DNA of 64,000 nt from Rebecca billardiae RCC1528 (taxonomy: Eukaryota; Haptophyta), in assembly GCA_965240325.2 (NCBI GenBank), contig OZ251246.1, positions 930,001-994,000 on the forward strand. Direction: 5' to 3'. The translations under genes and the position numbers were made by a program. Below the pieces are notes generated by a model, which worked only from the letters and a program-made list of their open reading frames with translations, did not search any database and was not told where the DNA came from. This document shows, piece after piece, positions 10,457 to 20,487 of the stretch; positions within the stretch are counted from its first letter, which is position 1; the number at the start of each line of letters is the position of its first letter.

Positions 10457-10823
10457 ACTTGACCGGACTCGGCCAACGGCCGTCCGGCTCAGGAACCGCA
10501 GGGATCTTCGACTGTGGCGTAGTAGTTCACTACCGCATGCGAATACAGATGCCGCTGCACTGGGTCGGACCAGGCTACGAGTACAGCAGTAGCATATGTC
10601 GCATCACAGTGTGGGTGGGCCCGGCTCCGCCAGGTGCGCCAGGTGCCCAGCACTCCTGCCCCGGAGCGCGGCTGATCAGACCGGGACGTGGCGAGCCCGA
10701 GGCGGCGAGCTGATTGTGTGCCGTCCGCTCGTCGAGCCCGTCGATCGATCGCGCTGCGGCGTGCGCGGACGCCCCCGTCGGACGCCCCGGCGCGCGCGGC
10801 GCAGCAGGTCGCGGCGGCGGCCG
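10457..10823. other. Spacer between foldback element 1 and the Hsp70-like gene 3' end
   Basis: No gene seen. It would contain the 3' UTR of the minus-strand Hsp70-like gene. Confidence 0.5.
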
Positions 10824-13743
10824 TCACGACACCTCCGCCGCGGTGAGCGCGTCGAAGCCGGAGAGCTCCGCCGCGGCGTCGCGCCGCCGGTGCAGCCGTC
10901 CTCCGTGGTGCGGGTTGAACACGGCGAGGTTGCCGGCGGAGGGCTGGCCGTCGAGGATGGCGGCCTGGATGGCGGCGCCCTCGGCGACCGCGGTCTCGGG
11001 GTCGATCGTCGGCCGCGCCGTCACGCCGGTGACGCGCTTGATCAGCCTGCCGATGCACGGCATCCGCGTGGCGCCGCCCACCAGCACCACGCGCGAGATG
11101 GGCACACCCGGCGCGAACCGCTGCAGCTTGTGGTTGCCCTCCGCCCAGCGGCGCGCCATGCGCTGCCAGCGCCACGCGACGTTGGCGCGCGCGCGCGCGG
11201 CCTTGGTCTGCTTGCCCAGCCGCGCGGCGGCGGCGCCATCGCCCAGCGCCGCCTCCTCCGGACTCCCGGACTCCGGGCGCTGCTCCGCGACGTTGAGCCG
11301 AATCCCGGCGTCCTGCGCTGCCTTCACCAAAGGCGGCACCATCCGCTCGAGCAGCGGGCGCGCCAGGGCCTCCATCTTGCGCCGGCTGAGCGGCACGTCC
11401 AACTCGACGCCCGTCACCGCCACGCCCGCGCCCGAGCCGCCGAGCGCGCCGTCGGACGACGCGTCGGCGGCGCCGCGCCGCGCGGCGGGCGCGCGCGTGC
11501 CGCTGAGCCCGCGCAGCCGCACCGCCGCGGAGGTTTGAGTGGAGAGGGCGTGCCGTGCCTCCTGCGCCGCGCATACGATGCTGCGGCGGCGGGGCGGGCG
11601 GCGCGCGGCAGGGTGGGCGGCGCGGCGCGCGGGGCGTGCGTTGGGCGTGAGCGCCGGCTCGGGCGCGCGCGGGGGCCGCGCCGCGCGGCGCGGCGGGCCA
11701 CAGCGCGCGCGCGGCGGCGCCCGCTCGTGCGCGCACGCGCGCCGGCGCGCCGCAGCCGCAGCCGCGCCGCCGGGGAGCGCGCACAGATAGTGCGAGCGCG
11801 CGTCTGGCTGCACGCCCGTCTGCGCGAGCAGCTGCGTGGTGGCGTACGCCGCGATCGCCTCGTCAAAGTCGTCGCCGCCCAGCGAGACGTCGCCGCCCGT
11901 CGAGATGATCTCGATCGTGTCTGCGCACGCGCGGCGCGCGCGGCGGCGCGGGGCGTGTGCGCGGCGGGCGTGGGCGGTGCGCACGGCGCGCGCGGTGCGG
12001 CGCTCTGTGCGCGGTGCAGTGGTGTGTGCGGCCCTGCAGGCCTGCACTGGCCACCGGTGGCGGCCGATCGGGCGCAGCGGCCGGGCACGGCCGGGACCCA
12101 GCCGAGCGCGAGGGCGGGCGGGCGGGCGCCGCCCCCTCTGCCCAGCCCGCCGCCCTCCTTGCGCGCCCCCTCCTTGCGCGCCGCAACTCCCGCCAGAGCG
12201 GAGGCACGCGCGCGCGGTGTGTCGCGCGCGCCGCGCAGCAGCAGCAGCAGCGCGCGGCGGCGCGTCAGCAGCGGCGCGTGCGCAGCGGCGCGCGAGCGCG
12301 CACTCCCGCCCACATCGACGACGCTCACGTCGAACGTGCCGCCGCCCAGGTCGAAGATGAGGCAGCGCTCGTCCTGCGCGCGCCCATGGCCGTACGCGAG
12401 CGCGGCCGCCTCCGGTTCGCGCAGCAGGTAGGTCTGCTCGAGCCCGGCCAGCTGGCACGCCGTCTCGGTCGCGGCGCGCTGCGCGTCCGAGAAGTGCGCA
12501 GGCACCGTCACGACCGCGCGCCGCACGGGCGCGCCCAGCTCGGCGCACGCGCCGTCCAAGAGGGTGCGTACCACTTCGGCAGACACCTCGGCCGGGCTGA
12601 CGGCGACCTCGAGGGCGGGGCACGAGAGGAGGAGCTCGCCCGTGCCGCCCGCGCCGCGCACGCGCAGCGCCGAGAGCCAGCGCATGCGCGAGACGTCCTC
12701 CGCACCTGCTCGCGCGCGGGCCAAGGCGGCGGCGGCGGCGGCGCGGCGGCGGCGGCGGCGGCGCGGCGGCGGCGGCGGCGGCAGCGCGGCGGCGGCGCGG
12801 GCCGTTCAGGGGTGGCGCGGGGTGGCGCGGGGTGGCGCGGCGCGCGCGCGCGCGCACCGAGGTCGCGCCTGCCGAGGATGCGCTTCACCGAGCGCACCGT
12901 CGCCGACGCGTCCGCGCTCGCCGCGTGCGCGCGCGCGGCCGTTCCCACGAGCACGCCTGTCGCCTCGTTGCGCCCAGAGTCGCCGCCGCTGTTGAGCGGC
13001 GCGCAGATGGCCTCGCGCGCGCCCTCGGCGACAGCGTCCTCGTGGACGTACGCGACGGCGGAGGGCACGATGGGCGAGCCGTTCACCTCGAGCACGCGCG
13101 GCGCGCCGTCGCGGAACACCGCCACCAGCGAGTTGGTCGTGCCGAGGTCGATCCCCACAGTGCTGCACGCACGCTCGCGCGCGGGCGCGCGGCCGGCGCG
13201 CGGCGCGCGCGCCTCCGGCTCGGTGAGCCCGGCGGCCCACGCGGCGGCGAAGTCGGCGTCGTCGGCCTCGAGCTCGGAGGCGAGCGCACCGTCGCGCTCC
13301 TCCACCTCCGCCGCCGACGCCTCGTTCTCCGCCGCCGTCGCGTCGAGCGCGCGCCGCTGCGACGCGGCGAGCTCGGCGCGAGCCGCGCGCTCCACCTCGG
13401 ACGAGCGCCGCCGCCACGCGCGCCGCTCCTCGCGCGCGACGATGCGCTTCCAGAGCGAGAGCTTGCGCTCCTCGCGCTCCCACCGGCTCAGCTCCTCCAC
13501 GCCCAGCTCGTCCAGGCACGCCTGCCACTCGCTGTACAGGTCGTCCGCGCCGCCCGCGTCGCGGCCGCGCGCGCCGCCCGCCGCGGCCGCGCGCACGCGC
13601 GCGCGCGGCGCGGACGGGCGGCACGCCGCGAGGATGGCGGGCGGGCGCGGCGCGCGGGCGCGGGCGGGCGCGCCCGCCGCGCCGCCGCCCAGCGCCGCGC
13701 CTGACAGCAGCGCGCACGCCGCGAGGGCGAGCGTGGCTCCCAT
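10824..13743 (-). CDS. Hsp70-like protein consisting of the ATPase domain only, with targeting presequence
   Basis: Four exons by phase: 13743-12858, 12705-12304, 11920-11785 and 11580-10824, giving 726 residues. The N-terminus (MGATLALAACALLSGAALGG) looks like a signal peptide. It is followed by an Arg/Ala/Pro-rich stretch, as in signal-plus-transit presequences of complex plastids; this placement is inference. A predicted helical region (residues ~70-160) precedes the Hsp70 nucleotide-binding domain. The landmarks are GIDLGTTNSLVAVF (~195), DLGGGTFDVSVVDVG, STGGDVSLGGDDFDEAI, then VVLVGGATRMPCIGRLIK and EGAAIQAAILDG. Within the NBD lie extra low-complexity insertions, rich in Ala/Gly/Arg. 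The protein stops about 30 residues after the NBD, and the peptide-binding beta domain and lid are absent, as in HSPA13/STCH. It is divergent from the AAA ATPase gene, with starts 115 bp apart. Confidence 0.85.
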
Positions 13744-13858
13744 GCGGCTCGCAGCGGTGGCCGCGCTCGCTCGTTGCGCCACCCGCCCGTTCTTGCACCG
13801 CCGCCGGGTGCGGCCGCGCGCCCGCGCGGCGTCGACCGGTGGCGCACGGCGAGACTCG
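13744..13858. promoter_or_regulatory. Shared divergent promoter region of the Hsp70-like and AAA ATPase genes
   Basis: There are 115 bp between the outward-facing ATG codons at 13743 (minus) and 13859 (plus). No TATA box or heat-shock element is obvious by eye. Confidence 0.4.
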
Positions 13859-16800
13859 ATGCCGATCGAGATCTCCCGCCAGATCCAGACTGATCGCGCG
13901 ATGGCGGCTGAAGCGCCGCGCGACGTGGTGGAGCTACACGCCGCGTCGGGCGAGCTCGCGCCAAACCAGGCGCGCGCGCGCGGCGCGTCGGCACACGCGC
14001 CACCGCACACGCACCCCCGCCCGACGCGCACGCCCCGACCCACCCGCTCCCCACCCCCCGGCCCGCAGGCGCGCGCGCACCCGGCAACCCTCTCAGCGCT
14101 CGCGCTCGCGCCGTACAGCTGGGTGCGCCTGGTGGCGGCAACCGGCGCGGCGGCAGAGGCCGCGTGCTGCCAGCTCGCGCCGGAGGCCGCCGTGCCCCGA
14201 GAAGCTGGCCTCGTCGTCGGCCGCGCGCTGCGTGCGCACCTGGGTGCCCGCGCGCGCATCCACCGCCTGGGCGGCGGCCGCGGAGGCGGCGGTGGCGGCG
14301 GCGGCGGCGAGGAGGGCGACGGCCTGGCACTGGCCGAGAGCATCGAGCTCGAGTGGCCCCCCACCGAGCCGCTCGACCCGCCCTCGCGTGCGCGCGTCGA
14401 GCGCGCCGCCGCCCGGCAGCTCGGCGGCGCGCGCGCGCGCGTGAGCGAGCGCGCCGCGTCCGAGCTGCTTCTCCTGGGCTCGACGCGGGCGCTGCGAGTG
14501 CTCGGCGTGGGCGCGGCGTGGGCGGAGGCGCGCGAAGGGCAGGGCCTGCGCGAGCGCGACGAGGCCGCGCCGCCACCGCGTGCCGCGCAGTGCACGCCGC
14601 GCACGCTCGTGCGCGTGCGCTGCGCGCCGGACGCCGCAGCGGCGGCGGCGGGCGGCGCCCTCCCAGCTGCGATTGCTGGCGGACGGCGGAGCGGCGGTGG
14701 CGATGGCGAGTCGGGCGGTGCGCCCGGCGACGCGGGCGACTCCGCGCACGCCGAGCTGACCGCGGCGCTGCTCGCGCACACGCGCAGCGCGCTCCAGCCC
14801 GGCTCCGCCCCGCGCGCGCCGCATGTGCTACTGACAGGCAGCCCGGGCGGTGCATCAGCCGCCGTCCTTCGGGACGTGTGCACGCGCGCGGGCGTGTGCT
14901 CGGTGCGCGCACACGCGCTGAGCGTGCTCGCGGCGCAGTGCGAGTGGGCTGAGCGCCACGCGCGGCCGGGCGCGACGGGCGGCGCCGCCGCGCCGCGCGC
15001 GGCCGACACACGCCTGAGCGGCGGCGGCGGCGGCGGCGGCGGCGGCGTGTCGCGGCACTCCGCGCGCACGGCCTCTGCGCGACACGCGCTGCGCGCACTC
15101 TTCGCGCGCGCGGCCGAGCTCGCGCCGAGCGTACTCGCCATCGAGCAGCTCGACGTGCTCACGACGGCCGCCGCGACGCGCGCGCGCGCACGAGCAGGCG
15201 ACGACGACGCCGACGATGACGACGACATTGGCAGCGGCGGCGGCGCCGGCGGTCGGTTTGGCGGCGGCGCGGGCGCGGACGACGCGGGTGGTGGCGCCGT
15301 CCTCGCGGCGCGCACGTTGCTGCTCGCCGAGCTGATCAGTGGCCTCCCGCCCAGCGTTGTGCTGCTCGTCTCGGCGCGCGAGGCCGCCTCCGTGCCCGAC
15401 CGCCTGTGGCCCGCGCACGCGCCGTGCATCGCGGTGCGCGTGCTGCCGCTGGCGGCGCCCGCGCGCGCCGCCGCCGTGCAGCGCTGGCTGAGGCCGGCAG
15501 CACGGCAGCCCACCGGCGGGGCGAAGGGCGGCGCGCGGGGCGCGGCGCACGCGGTCGAGCTGATGCGCGCGCTGGCCGACGCGGCTTCGGCCGAGGCCGC
15601 AGGCCTCGGCCACGACGATGCGCAGGGCGCGCCGCCCTCGGCGGGCGGGGACGGCGGCGGCGGGGATGGCGGCGGCGGCGGCGGCGCGGCGGCGCTGCCG
15701 AGCGCAGAGCTGCTCGAGCGCTGCCGTGCGGCCGCGGCGCTCGCTCTCGCCGCCGCGGCTGGCGACCTGCCGGGCGACGCGCGCGAGAGGCCGGCCGTCG
15801 AGAGCGGTGGCAGCGCCGTGCAGCCCGGCGCCGCGCGCGCGCTCTGGGCCCAGGCGGCCGCGCTCGCTCGGCGCGCGCGCCGCGCCCAGGAGGGCGGCGG
15901 AGGCGTCGGCGTCTCTGCGCCCGTCACTGTGCTCGAGCCTGCGGCCGGGCTCGCGGCGAGCGGCGCTGTGGCGGGCGGCGTGGCGAGGGCGGGCGGCGCG
16001 GCCGTGGGCCCGGAGCAGGCAGGCACGCACGCCGCGGCGGTGGGCGGCGCGGTGCGCACAGCGGCGACTAGGCCCCGCGCTCTCGAAGAGGCGGAGGAGC
16101 CTCCGCAGCCGCAGCCGCAGCCGCCGCAGCAGCTTGAGGAGGAGGCGGGGGCGGAGGCGCGCGTGTGGGCGGGGCTGGGCGGGTACGACGCGGAGAAGGC
16201 ACTGCTGCTCCGGCTGCTCGTGTGGCCGCGCTCCCGCGCGGCCGGCCTCGCCCGCCTCGGCGTGCGCCCCACGCGCGGTGTGCTGCTACACGGCCCTCCG
16301 GGCTGTGGCAAGTCCGCGCTGGCCGCGGCGGCGGCGCGCGCGTCCGGCTCGACCACGCTACGCGTGCACGCGCCACGGCTCTTCCGGCGCTGGCTGGGCG
16401 AGACGGAGGCGGCGATCCGCGCGCTCTTTGCGCGCGCGCGCTCCGCCTCGCCGTGCGTCCTGCTGATCGACGAACTCGGCGCGATCGGCGCGCCGCGCTC
16501 GCTCGGCGGCGCGGGTGGCGGCGGCGGCGACGCTGGCGCGTCGGAGCGCGCGCTCTCCGCGCTGCTCAACGAGATGGACGGCGTGCAGGCCGCGGGCGTG
16601 CCGGCGGCGCTCAGCGCGCCGGACGAGGCGGGCGGGGAGGCACTCGCGCGCTTCTGCGCCCACGGCCGCGGCCGCGACGGCGCGCGGCCGACCGAAGATT
16701 TTTGCGTCGTCGGCTGCGTGGTCTCTCCTGCCGAGGTGGACGCCGCGCTGCTGCGGCCGGGGCGGCTCGACCAGCTCGTGCACATCGGGCCGCCGGACGA

Positions 16801-17095
16801 GCGATCGCGGCTTGCCATCTTGCGCACGCACACGCGGCGGCTGCCGCTCGCAGCCAGCGTCGATCTCGCGGCGCTCGCGCGGCGCACGGCGGGCTGCACG
16901 CCCGCACGGCTCGCGTGGCTGTGCCGGCGCGCGGCGCTCGCGGCGGTGCGGCGCGCGGAGATGGAGCGGGGCACGGACGCGCCCGTGTGCCGTGCCGACG
17001 TCCTCGTGTGTGCGGACGATTTTCAGCATCGGATTTTGGGTGCGCTCGACACTGCTCACCCAACGATCGGTTCCGAATTGTGGCCCCCTGAATGA
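13859..17095 (+). CDS. Two-domain AAA ATPase, AFG2/SPATA5L1-like, with degenerate first ATPase domain
   Basis: 1078 residues if unspliced from ATG 13859 (alternative ATG 13901 in frame). A 99-bp stretch 13970-14068 (CAG|GCGCGC...CCGCAG) may be a frame-neutral GC-AG intron. The second AAA domain is well formed. It has GPPGCGKS (Walker A, ~812), CVLLIDELGAIG (Walker B), ALLNEMDGVQ, LLRPGRLDQLVHIGPPD with the arginine-finger region, and a C-terminal lid ending in CADDFQHRILGALD. The first AAA domain is degenerate. GSPGGASA replaces the P-loop Lys-Ser/Thr, LAIEQLD replaces hhhhDE, and acidic/Gly-rich insertions interrupt it. In domain two the sensor-1 position reads VVGCVVSPAEVDAALL, lacking the usual Asn. 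Two-domain AAA proteins of the Cdc48/AFG2/PEX6 group unfold or extract protein complexes. The low-complexity content makes subfamily assignment uncertain. Confidence 0.75.
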   Translation: MPIEISRQIQTDRAMAAEAPRDVVELHAASGELAPNQARARGASAHAPPHTHPRPTRTPRPTRSPPPGPQARAHPATLSALALAPYSWVRLVAATGAAAEAACCQLAPEAAVPREAGLVVGRALRAHLGARARIHRLGGGRGGGGGGGGGEEGDGLALAESIELEWPPTEPLDPPSRARVERAAARQLGGARARVSERAASELLLLGSTRALRVLGVGAAWAEAREGQGLRERDEAAPPPRAAQCTPRTLVRVRCAPDAAAAAAGGALPAAIAGGRRSGGGDGESGGAPGDAGDSAHAELTAALLAHTRSALQPGSAPRAPHVLLTGSPGGASAAVLRDVCTRAGVCSVRAHALSVLAAQCEWAERHARPGATGGAAAPRAADTRLSGGGGGGGGGVSRHSARTASARHALRALFARAAELAPSVLAIEQLDVLTTAAATRARARAGDDDADDDDDIGSGGGAGGRFGGGAGADDAGGGAVLAARTLLLAELISGLPPSVVLLVSAREAASVPDRLWPAHAPCIAVRVLPLAAPARAAAVQRWLRPAARQPTGGAKGGARGAAHAVELMRALADAASAEAAGLGHDDAQGAPPSAGGDGGGGDGGGGGGAAALPSAELLERCRAAAALALAAAAGDLPGDARERPAVESGGSAVQPGAARALWAQAAALARRARRAQEGGGGVGVSAPVTVLEPAAGLAASGAVAGGVARAGGAAVGPEQAGTHAAAVGGAVRTAATRPRALEEAEEPPQPQPQPPQQLEEEAGAEARVWAGLGGYDAEKALLLRLLVWPRSRAAGLARLGVRPTRGVLLHGPPGCGKSALAAAAARASGSTTLRVHAPRLFRRWLGETEAAIRALFARARSASPCVLLIDELGAIGAPRSLGGAGGGGGDAGASERALSALLNEMDGVQAAGVPAALSAPDEAGGEALARFCAHGRGRDGARPTEDFCVVGCVVSPAEVDAALLRPGRLDQLVHIGPPDERSRLAILRTHTRRLPLAASVDLAALARRTAGCTPARLAWLCRRAALAAVRRAEMERGTDAPVCRADVLVCADDFQHRILGALDTAHPTIGSELWPPE

Positions 17096-17563
17096 TGACT
17101 ATGGAGTCGTACCCGTCATGTTTTCACCGGCTCGCATAAGATACCGGTATACAAAAATCGTTTCAGTGTACCACGGGAGAGGTTAACCGTACTCAATATA
17201 GCTGGTACTGTAGTAGCTAACTGTCCGTTTAATTTGTGAGCGGGCTACCGAGCGCCGCTCGTATTAATCGTCGTCGGCGAGTAGACCCGCCACGTGCCGG
17301 CACGCGTAGGCCACGAGGTCGTATTTTACCTGCCGCGCGCGGGAAGGCGCAATCATTATATTCATCGTGTGACTAGTCCCGCTCGAATTGTTGCGATACG
17401 TGGCAATTTGCGACCCTGTGATGAGCAAGAAGGTTGTATGGGACCGCTTGGTACATAGGATACCGTGCTCTCGCGACAACACAAAACGCGCGCGTGGCCT
17501 CATTTCGGTTGGTGAGGCGGCACTGATATTGAAGCAGCACCGCCGGCGCGAAACACATCGGCC
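17096..17563. other. Intergenic
   Basis: Lower in GC than its neighbours. No gene or paired-end element seen. It should contain the promoter of the small gene starting at 17564. Confidence 0.5.
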
Positions 17564-17938
17564 ATGTTCGTCGAGGCGCTCGACGATCTGGATCCCGAGT
17601 CAGTGCGCGAGGTTCTCGACCTCTACGAGGCCGACTTCCGGCGGCTCGTCGCAGACGTGCAGTCGTACCCGTCCGTGCGGAGCGCCATCCGCAACCCGAC
17701 CGTGCAGACCCTGTTGCAAAGGCTGAAGGGCGACTCGATCACAATCGGCCTCAAGGAGGCGGCCAAGCTGGTCGACATGCTGTACGGGTGCTCGACGCCC
17801 GAGGGCATCTTGGAAGCGGCGTGCTCGCAGGTCGCATCTGGCGTGGCGGCGCTCCGCGCGCGGGCCGATGAGCGCAGCCCAAAAGCTCACGGCCCGCTCT
17901 TCCAACCGGAGCCGTCCAAAGTCCGCTCAACCTCTTGA
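17564..17938 (+). CDS. Small orphan protein, mostly helical
   Basis: 124 residues from a true ATG. Unlike the shadow frames around it, the composition is balanced (Asp, Glu, Leu, Val, Ile, Tyr), which is the main reason to call it a gene. MFVEALDDLDPESVREVL and LQRLKGDSITIGLKEAAKLV suggest amphipathic helices, and a short disordered C-terminus follows. No signal peptide, membrane segment or recognised motif. No family recognised. It could be an exon of a larger gene, but the frame closes with TGA without need of splicing. Confidence 0.55.
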   Translation: MFVEALDDLDPESVREVLDLYEADFRRLVADVQSYPSVRSAIRNPTVQTLLQRLKGDSITIGLKEAAKLVDMLYGCSTPEGILEAACSQVASGVAALRARADERSPKAHGPLFQPEPSKVRSTS

Positions 17939-18427
17939 ACGTGCTGGCGGGTCTGCGACGACCCGCGCGCCGGCGGCGAAGACGAGTGTGCGAGCGCCGG
18001 CGACTGTGTGAGCATATGGATTGCATGCGTACCCAGGCTGGCACTCAGGGGAACCATCGCAGCGACTACCCATGCCACTGACGGCGCGGCGGCCGGCGAC
18101 GGCGCGGCAGCCGGCACGGCCGTGCCGCTGCGCCGCGTGCCAGGACAGCCTGCGGTGAGCGACGGTCCGATGAGAACTCGTGTCTGTGCTGATGCCAGCA
18201 CTCAGCAGCAAGCACTACGCTGAAGTGTCACCTGTGATGATCCAAGCTAGAGTTTCGGCGATAGCACTCTGTCCGCGGGCGAGAAGGGAGCCTGAGCCAC
18301 CGAGTCGTCCGACGACGCCGAAGGGGCCCGCTCAGGCGCTCTCACTTCGATCGTCGTCGTCGTTGTCAGTTGGGCAGTTGGATCAAAGTAATAGAAGGGG
18401 TTATTAAACTGCGGCCAACTGACAGGG
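17939..18427. other. Intergenic
   Basis: Contains a hairpin-prone GGCCGGCGACGGCGCGGCAGCC region near 18090-18120. No gene seen. Confidence 0.45.
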
Positions 18428-18508
18428 ATGAATACCGTTTACCATCAAGCACGTAGATTGCCCATCCGCCATCGCCCAGCGGCCATCCCGCCGCTTGGGG
18501 TCCAAGGC

Positions 18509-19894
18509 ATGGGGGCCATGATCACCGCGCCGCTGGCGTCGTGCGTCGGCTCGTGCTGCGGCGCGGCGGCATGCGCGGGGTTCACGGCGTGCTGCTCGTG
18601 CAACGTGTACCTCTCGCTGCGCGCCTCGCGCGTCGTGTACACGGCCGTCGTCTTTGTCGCCACGGCGGCAGCGCTCGCGGCCAAGTACTGGGGCGCCGAC
18701 CTCGCCGCGGGCGGCGGCGACGAGTGCTTGTTCTGCGGGGACGCGGGCGTGCTGCGCATCACGTTCGGGCTCGCCTGCACCTTCCTCCTGCTCGCGCTGC
18801 TCACGCTCGGCGACACGCACTTTGGGCGCGCAGTGCACACGGGCTTTTGGTTTGCAAAGCTCGTCGTGCTGGGCGGCACGATCGCCGGCGGCGCCTTCTT
18901 GCCCGTGGCGGGCCTCGCGCTCTTCTCCGAGGTGTGCCGATGGTGCGCCTTCCTCTTCCTCCTCTTCCAGATCGTCATGCTCATCGACTTCGCCTACTCG
19001 TGGAACGAGGCGTGGGCCGTGCGCGACGACGAGGGCGCGGGCGAGTTCCGGTGGCGCGGCGCGCTGCTGCTCGCCTCGCTCGCGCTCTTCGCGTTCGCGA
19101 TCACGGGCGTGACGCTGATGCTGCGGTACATGAGCCCGCCGGGCTGCACGCTCAACGTCACCCTCGTCTCGTGCACCCTCGTCGCCTTCGTCGCCTTCTC
19201 CGCGCTCTCGATCTCGCCGCTCGCCGAGCACGGCGCGCTGCTCACCTCGGCGGTGCTGAGCGCGTACCTCGTCTTCGTCGCCTTCTCCGCGCTCAAGGCG
19301 GTGCCGGACGCGGCGTGCAACCCGCTCGCGGCGGGGGAGTACGACGACCTGCGCCTCGCCGCCGGCCTCGTCTTCGCCGCGATCAGCCTCGCCTACCCCA
19401 CGTGGGCGTACGGCGGCAAGTATGGCGAGGAGGAGGAGGAGGAGGCGGCGGCAGCGGTCGGCGCGCCGCCCGCGCGCCGTGCGTACCAGCCGAGCGGCGG
19501 CGGCGCCGACCCGTTCCAGACGCTGGCGGGGAGCCGGCGCGGCGCGGGCGGCGCGGTGAGCGTGCACAGCTCGCCCGCGAGCCTCGGCGAGCGCGGGGCC
19601 GAGCCGCCGCTCCCGCCGTCGGGCGCGCGCGCGCTCGCGGCGTCGCACGCTGTCGGCTTTGCCGTGAGCGCGTACGCCGCGATGCTGCTCACCGGCTGGC
19701 GCACCGGCGCGCTCGAGCTGGACCAGGCGCCAGGCGGCGCGGCCGGCGGCGCCGATGGCGGCCTGCCGTACCAGTTCTCGTGGGCGAGCGTGTGGATCCA
19801 GGTCGCGAGCGTCGCGTGCGCCGCGTGCCTGTACACGTGGACGCTCGTCGCGCCCGCCCTCTTCCCCGACCGCGACTTTGGGCTGGCGGCCTGA
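18509..19894 (+). CDS. Serinc/TDE1-family membrane protein
   Basis: 461 residues from ATG 18509. An in-frame ATG at 18428 would add 27 residues, but family members typically begin MGA, as here (MGAMITAPLASC). Serinc proteins are polytopic membrane proteins reported to act in lipid scrambling and serine-derived lipid incorporation. Visible family features are an N-terminal Cys-rich segment (SCCGAAACAGFTACCSC) and about ten hydrophobic helices. The loop DTHFGRAVHTGFWFAKLVVL corresponds to the conserved N-x-G-W-W-x3-K region. FSEVCRWCAFLFLLFQIVML and LIDFAYSWNEAW are near-diagnostic. A poly-Glu loop (~19430-19445) and a Ser/Ala-rich loop interrupt the last third, and the final helix ends in DRDFGLAA. 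Single exon. Confidence 0.9.
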   Translation: MGAMITAPLASCVGSCCGAAACAGFTACCSCNVYLSLRASRVVYTAVVFVATAAALAAKYWGADLAAGGGDECLFCGDAGVLRITFGLACTFLLLALLTLGDTHFGRAVHTGFWFAKLVVLGGTIAGGAFLPVAGLALFSEVCRWCAFLFLLFQIVMLIDFAYSWNEAWAVRDDEGAGEFRWRGALLLASLALFAFAITGVTLMLRYMSPPGCTLNVTLVSCTLVAFVAFSALSISPLAEHGALLTSAVLSAYLVFVAFSALKAVPDAACNPLAAGEYDDLRLAAGLVFAAISLAYPTWAYGGKYGEEEEEEAAAAVGAPPARRAYQPSGGGADPFQTLAGSRRGAGGAVSVHSSPASLGERGAEPPLPPSGARALAASHAVGFAVSAYAAMLLTGWRTGALELDQAPGGAAGGADGGLPYQFSWASVWIQVASVACAACLYTWTLVAPALFPDRDFGLAA

Positions 19895-20487
19895 GAGTGA
19901 GAACTGAGATCGGGGCCATTGACACTGACGGGGCAAGCATCTGGGCCGAGCCCAGAGGGCGGGGGCGCGGAGCAGAGCACGCGAGGGTGCGCGCTCCCCG
20001 TAGTGGTGGCGGGAGGGCCGCAGGCACCGCATACGGTGACTACTGACTGACGGCCCGGACGCGGGCGACCGTGATTTCATCAGAACTCATTGTCATTGAC
20101 TCATCAGTCATCGTCGTCAACGCTTACGCGGTCCGAATTTCGGCACCGAGTCCGACGTTCGTCATTGCCATTCAATTTACGATGTCGGCCAAGCTGCCGC
20201 CCGGCAAGGGCCGAATACGGCCTGGAAGGCGGGACTCATTCAGTTTACTAAGAATAAGAGACGCACACAGCTCAGGCAACAGTTACAGTGCCCCGCCGCC
20301 GGGACTCCCGGCCGCCTCGTTCGTCAGTAGGCAATTTCAATTGTTTTTCTACCGCCGCGCCCTGTTGTCGTTGATGATTTATAGTTTTACGCGCGTCGTC
20401 GCCGCGACAGTTGAAGTTGGAAAATGGAAAGTCGACATCGCGCGATCACACTTCAACGATGGCGGCTGCTCCTCCACGCGATCGGAT
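19895..20487. other. Intergenic
   Basis: Contains moderately AT-rich sequence upstream of the GnT-I gene (for example AATTTCAATTGTTTTTC around 20332). No gene seen. Confidence 0.5.

Noticed and set aside
11957-13858. Open plus-strand frame upstream of the AAA ATPase, continuous with it for nearly 650 codons
   Set aside because: It is antisense to the Hsp70-like exons and introns and composed of Arg/Ala shadow sequence. The AAA gene is credible only from 13859.
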